Below, in pieces: positions 8,071 to 11,924 of a stretch of DNA of 11,924 nucleotides. Positions within the stretch are counted from its first letter, which is position 1. Every line of letters begins with the position of its first letter. Both the position numbers and the translations under genes were made by a program. The notes below the pieces were generated by a model. That model saw only the letters and a program-made list of their open reading frames with translations, did no database searches and was not told where the DNA came from. This stretch comes from CAYLSO01 sp964386525. Its GTDB lineage: Bacteria; Eisenbacteria; RBG-16-71-46; DASYSL01. The stretch covers positions 1 to 11,924 of the forward strand of contig CAYLSO010000118.1 of the NCBI GenBank assembly GCA_964386525.1, written 5' to 3'.

Positions 8071-8574
8071 ATGGAAGATTGGCTCTATCGCCTGTCGCTG
8101 TCGCTGGTGCTCGGCTCGGTCATCGGCTTCGAGCGCTTCTTCGTGCGCAAGCCGGCCGGGTTGCGCACCATCACGCTCGTCTGCGTCGGCTCGGCGGCGA
8201 TGATGCTGCTGGGGGATCGGATGCACGAGCGCAACGCGCTCATCGACCCGACGCGCATCGCCCAGGGCGTCATCACCGGCATCGGCTTCCTGGGCGCCGG
8301 CACCATCCTGCACCGCCGCAACGACGTCGTCGGGCTCACCACCGCCGCCACCATCTGGATCGCCTCGGCGGTGGGCATGGCGGCGGGGGCGGGGGAGATG
8401 GGGCTGGCCGTGGCGGGCACGGTGGTCGGCCTCGTCGTCCTGCAGGTCTACGGCCGGCTCGAGGTGTGGATGCGCCGGCGCGGCGTGCGCTCGCGCGGGC
8501 CGCGCGCCGACGAGGAACCCGGAGCCGGCGCGCCGCGGCCGCCGCGCGGTCCGGGCCACGGGGGCGCCGCGTAG
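8071..8574 (+). CDS. MgtC/SapB-family inner-membrane protein, short form
   Basis: A 167-residue membrane protein with the MgtC/SapB core. SLVLGSVIGFER (11-22) is followed by RKPAGLRTITLVCVGSAA (26-43), with the characteristic PAGLRT. Then come RIAQGVITGIGFLGAGTIL (62-80), VGLTTAATIWIASAVGMAAGAG (87-108) and a last hydrophobic segment at about 110-128. About five membrane segments are visible. The family is known for magnesium-limitation and intracellular-survival roles in pathogens, but in most environmental bacteria the function is unknown. The soluble C-terminal domain of Salmonella MgtC (about 230 residues) is absent and replaced by a short Arg/Pro/Gly-rich tail. The ATG has GGAGG five bases upstream. 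It starts 57 nt after the hydratase gene; this gap holds a small TCGGC-TCTTT-GCCGA hairpin (8026-8040) without a T-tract. Confidence 0.92.
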   Translation: MEDWLYRLSLSLVLGSVIGFERFFVRKPAGLRTITLVCVGSAAMMLLGDRMHERNALIDPTRIAQGVITGIGFLGAGTILHRRNDVVGLTTAATIWIASAVGMAAGAGEMGLAVAGTVVGLVVLQVYGRLEVWMRRRGVRSRGPRADEEPGAGAPRPPRGPGHGGAA

Positions 8575-8578
8575 CGTT

Positions 8579-8944
8579 TCAGAACTCCAGCTCCGCGACG
8601 CGCCGCCGAAGGCTGTCCAGCCCGGCCATCTGCCGCGGCATCGCCGCGCGGGCCCGCCGCCAGGCCGCGCCGCCCATGCGGCGCAGCTCGGCCAGCTCGC
8701 CCTTCACCTCGTCGCGCCGCCGCTCGAGCAGCCCCAGATCCGCCTCCGCCCGCCGGCGCGCTTTCGCACCCAGCCTCGCGACCCGGGAGCGCATCGCCGC
8801 CAGCTGCGCATCCAGGGAGTCGACCTGCGCCTGGGCCCGGTGCTCGAACTCGGCGCGGCCCACCTGGACGGCGTGACGGCCGCTGTCACACCCGCCGGCG
8901 GCGAGCAGCAGGCCCGCGGCCAGCAGGAGAAACGGTACTCGCAT
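8579..8944 (-). CDS. Putative coiled-coil lipoprotein
   Basis: A 121-residue product beginning with a lipoprotein-type signal peptide (hydrophobic 4-18, then AAGGC with Cys19 as the lipidation site; the -3 residue is Ala, so the lipobox is imperfect). The rest is almost entirely charged helix with heptad-like spacing, rich in Arg, Ala, Leu and Glu: VDSLDAQLAAMRSRVARL (41-58), LLERRRDEVKGELAELRR (72-89) and LDSLRRRVAEL (109-119). Such helices resemble apolipoprotein-like or periplasmic coiled-coil proteins, but I do not recognise a named family. Asp20 after the cysteine would mean inner-membrane retention under the E. coli rule, which may not apply in this lineage. A GGGAGGG ribosome site lies about 7 nt upstream of the ATG. 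It converges on the MgtC gene with 4 nt between the stop codons and is divergent from the beta-barrel gene. Confidence 0.75.
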   Translation of the reverse strand: MRVPFLLLAAGLLLAAGGCDSGRHAVQVGRAEFEHRAQAQVDSLDAQLAAMRSRVARLGAKARRRAEADLGLLERRRDEVKGELAELRRMGGAAWRRARAAMPRQMAGLDSLRRRVAELEF

Positions 8945-9032
8945 GCGGGTCCCTCCCCGTGGCGGGCAGCATGGCCGCCGAGCGCCGCGCGCGCAAGCGG
9001 GCGTGGCCGGTCGCCGCGTGCCGGGGCGGGCC

Positions 9033-9043
9033 TATGCTAGACT
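9033..9043 (+). promoter_or_regulatory. Possible -10 region for the beta-barrel gene
   Basis: The 133-nt gap between the divergent lipoprotein and beta-barrel genes is GC-rich except for TATGCTAGACT (9033-9043), which contains the -10-like hexamers TATGCT and TAGACT about 35-45 nt before the start codon. No recognisable -35 box lies at the right distance, so the assignment is tentative. Confidence 0.3.
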
Positions 9044-9077
9044 CCGGGTACCGTGGCGTGGGGAGGATGGAGGACGA

Positions 9078-10241
9078 ATGAAGCGGATGCGCGCGCTGGG
9101 CCGACTCTGTATGCACGTGGCGCTGCTGGCCGCCGTCGGGGCGGGGGCGGCGGCCGCCTCCGACCTGGTCTCCATCACCCGATCGCGCTTCCCGGAGCGT
9201 ATGTGGACGCCGCTCACCGCGGCCGACGCCGCGCTGGCGGGGGCCGGCCGAGCCGCCGACCCCGCTTCCGGCTGGTCGGTCAATCCGGCGCTGCTGGGCC
9301 TCGAATCGCATGACCGGCTGCGGCTCACCGGCGTCCTGCTGGACCCGCAGCGCAGCGACGTCAAGGCGAACACGCGCGAGTACTCCGACACGAGCCCGCT
9401 GGTCGCGTTCGGGGAGGCGGGGGCCGCGCTGTCGCGCGGGGCGATGGCGTACGGTCTCTACGTCACCCAGGACGCCTATGACCAGGCGCACGAGTCGTTC
9501 CTCGACACCGCCTTCGCCGCCACGCAGCCCCCGATCACCCGCGACAACGAGTTCACCTCGAGCCTGGCGCGGGCCGGGCTGGCGGCCGCCTATCGCCGCG
9601 GCCGGGTCTCGCTGGGGGCGGCATTCGAGCTGTCGCGCCCGCTCGAGCGGTTCCAGACCGTCCCGTCGGCGGAGAGCCAGGCGAACCCGCCGTTCCCGCA
9701 GCCCGAGGAGGTGCGCCTCGACGGCCTGGCCGTGGGCGGCGCGCTGGGCGTGGTGGCGGCGCCGTATCCGTGGCTCTCCGTCGGCGCGGCGGCCCGCGCC
9801 GCCGGCGGCACCGACCTGGAGACCGAGGACGGGGACAAGTCGGGCCACGACGAGGTGCCGTTCTCGGCCGACCTCGGCGTGCACGTGGGGCGCTCCGCGG
9901 GCGGCAACCTCCACCTGTCGGCCGGCTACGTGGGGCCACGCGACGTGACGCTCGGCGACACGCTCGGGCGGGGCGACGAGCGCCAGCCGGAGCGGGTGCG
10001 GCTGGCCGCCGGGTACGCCTACGCCTCGCCGATACTGCCCTGGGAGTTCCGCGTCGGCCTCGGCTGGTCGCCGTACCCCGGCGACGGGGCGGCTCGGTAC
10101 AGCTCCTTCGGCATCGGCCTCGGCTACAAGCTCGAGGGGTCGGTGGTGCGGATCTCGTACGCGCGCGAGAGCCGGCAGACCCCGCAGGACGACGTGTCCG
10201 CGCGCGCCTTCCTGGCGATCGGTCTCGACGTCCGCTTCTGA
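9078..10241 (+). CDS. Outer-membrane beta-barrel protein, FadL/PorV-like, function unknown
   Basis: The 387-residue product has a signal peptide (basic MKRMRALGR, hydrophobic to about 27, cleavage near AAAAS-DL). The mature N-terminus reads TAADAALAGAGRAADPASGWSVNPALLG, which follows the G-x-A-G...D-P-x-x...N-P-A-x-L pattern of FadL/OmpP1-like and PorV-like barrels. The remainder alternates short polar/aromatic strands and turns (GAAFELSRPLERFQT, LSVGAAARAAGG, FRVGLGWSPYPGDG, FGIGLGYKLEG). The last strand ends in GLDVRF with a terminal Phe, the usual signal for the BAM assembly machinery. A GGAGG ribosome site 4 nt before the ATG fixes this start; the upstream extension of the frame is not needed. 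Substrate or partner cannot be inferred. PorV-like proteins work with type IX secretion, but the similarity is too general to claim that. Confidence 0.75.
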   Translation: MKRMRALGRLCMHVALLAAVGAGAAAASDLVSITRSRFPERMWTPLTAADAALAGAGRAADPASGWSVNPALLGLESHDRLRLTGVLLDPQRSDVKANTREYSDTSPLVAFGEAGAALSRGAMAYGLYVTQDAYDQAHESFLDTAFAATQPPITRDNEFTSSLARAGLAAAYRRGRVSLGAAFELSRPLERFQTVPSAESQANPPFPQPEEVRLDGLAVGGALGVVAAPYPWLSVGAAARAAGGTDLETEDGDKSGHDEVPFSADLGVHVGRSAGGNLHLSAGYVGPRDVTLGDTLGRGDERQPERVRLAAGYAYASPILPWEFRVGLGWSPYPGDGAARYSSFGIGLGYKLEGSVVRISYARESRQTPQDDVSARAFLAIGLDVRF

Positions 10242-10319
10242 GCCATCCGCTGGCGCCCCAACGCTTCGCAGCGGCCCCCCGGCGCCGGGCCGGGACCCGC
10301 CGCGGGTGTTCCGGGGGTG

Positions 10320-10328
10320 TGGTATCCT
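10320..10328 (+). promoter_or_regulatory. Extended -10 promoter candidate for tRNA-Leu and tig
   Basis: TGGTATCCT fits an extended -10 (TGn followed by TATCCT, 4 of 6 matches to TATAAT) about 95 nt before the tRNA. No clear -35 box is present, which extended -10 promoters can do without. The rest of the 180-nt gap after the beta-barrel gene is GC-rich, with a small ACCCG-CCG-CGGGT hairpin (10295-10307) but no T-tract. Confidence 0.35.
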
Positions 10329-10421
10329 GTCCCCCGCAAGGTCATTCGAGCTTCTTGGACGCCGCCGGCCGCCGAGTTCTGCCGCCGCCGGTCGGCCGAT
10401 GAGCCCATCGAGAGACCTCTT

Positions 10422-10503
10422 GCGAGAGTGGCGGAACTGGCAGACGCGCTGGACTTAGGATCCAGTGGGGTAACTCATGGGGGTTCGACTCCCCCCTCTC
10501 GCA
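10422..10503 (+). tRNA. tRNA-Leu (anticodon UAG)
   Basis: A complete class II cloverleaf can be folded. The acceptor stem is GCGAGAG (10422-10428) with CTCTCGC (10496-10502). The D arm is GCG/CGC with GG at 10439-10440. The anticodon stem CTGGA/TCCAG encloses the loop CTTAGGA, with TAG at 10456-10458. The long variable arm is TGGG-GTAA-CTCA, and the T arm is GGGGG-TTCGACT-CCCCC. The discriminator base A at 10503 is the leucine identity base. CCA is not encoded. It reads CUA/CUG codons. It sits 116 nt upstream of tig and may be transcribed with it. Confidence 0.96.
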
Positions 10504-10582
10504 TTCCCGGCACCCGTCGGCCGCACCCCGGCATCGCAGAGCCCGACGCGGCCGGCTGACGACGACGTTCGCGCCGAACCGG

Positions 10583-10601
10583 CTCCGCGCCCGGCGCGGA
10601 G
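10583..10601 (+). promoter_or_regulatory. Hairpin in the tig leader next to the ribosome-binding site
   Basis: CTCCGCGC (10583-10590) pairs perfectly with GCGCGGAG (10594-10601) around a CCG loop, an 8-bp stem. Its last base is the first G of the GAGGAGAG purine stretch (10601-10608) used to start tig at 10620. It could terminate or process the tRNA transcript, or modulate translation of tig. No T-tract follows. Confidence 0.4.
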
Positions 10602-10619
10602 AGGAGAGATCGGAACCGC

Positions 10620-11909
10620 ATGGAAGTCCGTATCCTCGAAGAAGGGCCCGCTCGCCGGGTCCTCGAGCTGACCGTCCCGCACGCCGAGGTGGAGCGCCAC
10701 CTCGACCGCGTGGCCAACGAGCTGCAGCGCCGCACCTCCATGCCGGGCTTCCGGCAGGGGCGGGCGCCGCGCTCCCTCATCGAATCCCGTTTCGGCAGCA
10801 GCCTGCAGGATGAGGCGGTGGAGAGCGCGGTGAACGAGGCCTTCGGCCAGGCGGCGCGCGAGCAGCAGCTCGAGCCGGTCGGGCCGGCCCGCATCGAGGA
10901 TGTGCGCTACCAGCCGGGCGAGCCGCTGCGCTTTCGCGCCGTGGTCGAGGTGCGGCCCAAGGTCGAGGCCAAGGACTACCGCGGCATCCCGCTCACCCGG
11001 CGGGTGCGCGAGGTCACCGAGGAGGATGTGGACCGGGCGCTGGCCGGCATCCGCGAGGACACCGCCCAGCTGCTTGCCGTCGAGCGGCCGGTCGGGCCGA
11101 CCGACGTGGTGGTCGTGGACCACGTGCGCATCGACGAGAAGGGGCGCACGCTCAAGGGCAGCCGGACGCGGGATGCCAGCCTGGACCTGGCCAACGAGGG
11201 CCTGCTGCCGGCCTTCCGGGAGGGCCTGGCGGGGGCCCAGGCGGGGGAGAGCCGGACGCTGCAAGTGCAGTATCCGGAAGACTTCGGCAATCCCGATCTG
11301 GCGGGCAAAGCCGTCCGCTTCCACGTCAAGGTCAAGAAGATTCAAGAGAAGAAGTTACGGGAACTGGACGATAACCTGGCCAAGGAGGTCTTCGGTCTCG
11401 AGAGCCTGGGTGATCTGCGCGCCCGCATCCGCCTCCAGATGGAGAGCGAGGAGCGGCTGCGCTCGCGGCATGCCCTGGAGGAAGACCTGGTCAGCGACCT
11501 GCTGCGGCGCAACCCGGTGCCCGTCCCCGACGGGCTCGCCGAGCGGCTCACCGAGGAGGCGCTGGCGCGCGCCACCGGCGGGACGGAGCTGACGCAGGAG
11601 CAGCGGCTCGAGCTGCTGCCGCGCTTCCGCGAGTCGATGGAGCGGCGCGTCGCCCGCGAGTGGCTGCTGGACGCCATCGCGGCGCAGGAGAAGCTCGAGG
11701 TCGGCGAGGAGGAGCTGGCGGCGGAGATGGCGCGCATCGCCGCTTCGCGCGGCCGCTCGGCGGCGGACTTCCGCGCCCTGGCGCCGGCCGAGCGGCGCGC
11801 GCGCGTGCGCGACGCGCTGCTCGAGCGCCGCATCTTCGATCTGCTGATCGAGGCGGCGAGCGTGCAAGAGGAGAAGATCGTGGAGAACCGGCAGGTGGTG
11901 CCCGCCTAG
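10620..11909 (+). CDS. tig: Trigger factor, ribosome-associated chaperone and peptidyl-prolyl isomerase
   Basis: Trigger factor docks at the ribosomal exit tunnel through protein L23 and shields emerging chains. The 429-residue product is full length. The N-terminal ribosome-binding domain (about 1-115) carries the signature GFRQGRAP (43-50); the classic FRK triplet is FRQ here, keeping F44 and R45. The FKBP-type PPIase domain spans about 157-240 (PTDVVVVDHVRI, then LLPAFREGLAGAQAGE at 195-210, FGNPDLAGKAVRF) and is rather divergent. The C-terminal helical arms run from about 245 to the end (ELDDNLAKEVFG, then SLGDLRARIR, ending RRIFDLLIEAA). The ATG is preceded by GAGGAGAG about 12 nt upstream. 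In many bacteria tig is followed by clpP and clpX, which would lie beyond the window. Confidence 0.96.
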   Translation: MEVRILEEGPARRVLELTVPHAEVERHLDRVANELQRRTSMPGFRQGRAPRSLIESRFGSSLQDEAVESAVNEAFGQAAREQQLEPVGPARIEDVRYQPGEPLRFRAVVEVRPKVEAKDYRGIPLTRRVREVTEEDVDRALAGIREDTAQLLAVERPVGPTDVVVVDHVRIDEKGRTLKGSRTRDASLDLANEGLLPAFREGLAGAQAGESRTLQVQYPEDFGNPDLAGKAVRFHVKVKKIQEKKLRELDDNLAKEVFGLESLGDLRARIRLQMESEERLRSRHALEEDLVSDLLRRNPVPVPDGLAERLTEEALARATGGTELTQEQRLELLPRFRESMERRVAREWLLDAIAAQEKLEVGEEELAAEMARIAASRGRSAADFRALAPAERRARVRDALLERRIFDLLIEAASVQEEKIVENRQVVPA

Positions 11910-11924
11910 GGCGGAGCCGGCCGG

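Noticed and set aside
10317..10559. Open frame of 80 codons across the tRNA region
   Set aside because: Its middle part is a translation of the tRNA-Leu gene, a well-known source of false proteins. The cloverleaf explains the sequence.

Overview
The window is a very GC-rich (by eye about 70% or more), gene-dense stretch of a Gram-negative bacterial chromosome. It is mostly housekeeping DNA. I see no insertion sequence, phage gene, CRISPR array or defence island. Gram-negative character is supported by a signal-peptide beta-barrel protein ending in phenylalanine (9078-10241) and a lipoprotein-like gene (8579-8944). A C-terminal tail of the type 'PAGVY...RKLLLLD' (near 5444-5526) resembles the FlgD-like/type IX sorting tails common in the FCB group and in high-GC candidate phyla such as Eisenbacteria. 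My guess is therefore a high-GC, FCB-related or formerly 'deltaproteobacterial' lineage, but no 16S or other decisive marker is present.

Layout. (1) 29-4496, + strand: yebC, ruvC, ruvA, ruvB, queA, a classic cluster that joins a YebC/PmpR/TACO1-family protein, the complete RuvABC Holliday-junction machinery and a queuosine-biosynthesis enzyme. A strong 12-bp hairpin (4505-4532) follows queA and probably closes the unit. (2) 4596-5526, +: a secreted metallopeptidase-like gene (HEILH motif) whose reading frame is broken. A sorting-tail-like sequence lies in another frame just downstream. (3) 5536-7086, - strand: acyl-CoA (propionyl-CoA type) carboxylase carboxyltransferase subunit. It is divergent from (4) 7198-8013, +: an enoyl-CoA hydratase/isomerase with both catalytic glutamates. 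The 111-bp gap between them carries a good sigma70-type promoter with an operator-like dyad between its -35 and -10 boxes. (5) 8071-8574, +: a short MgtC/SapB-family membrane protein. It converges on (6) 8579-8944, -: a coiled-coil lipoprotein-like gene, which is divergent from (7) 9078-10241, +: an outer-membrane beta-barrel protein. (8) 10422-10503, +: tRNA-Leu(UAG), followed by (9) 10620-11909, +: trigger factor (tig), the ribosome-associated chaperone.

The genes fall into functional groups: recombination repair plus tRNA modification; acyl-CoA metabolism under a shared divergent control region; cell-envelope proteins; and translation/nascent-chain folding. The most interesting points are the frame-broken metallopeptidase with a sorting-type tail, the operator-like dyad in the acyl-CoA promoter, and a perfect hairpin touching the ribosome-binding region of tig. 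I did not find convincing evidence for a novel multi-gene system.
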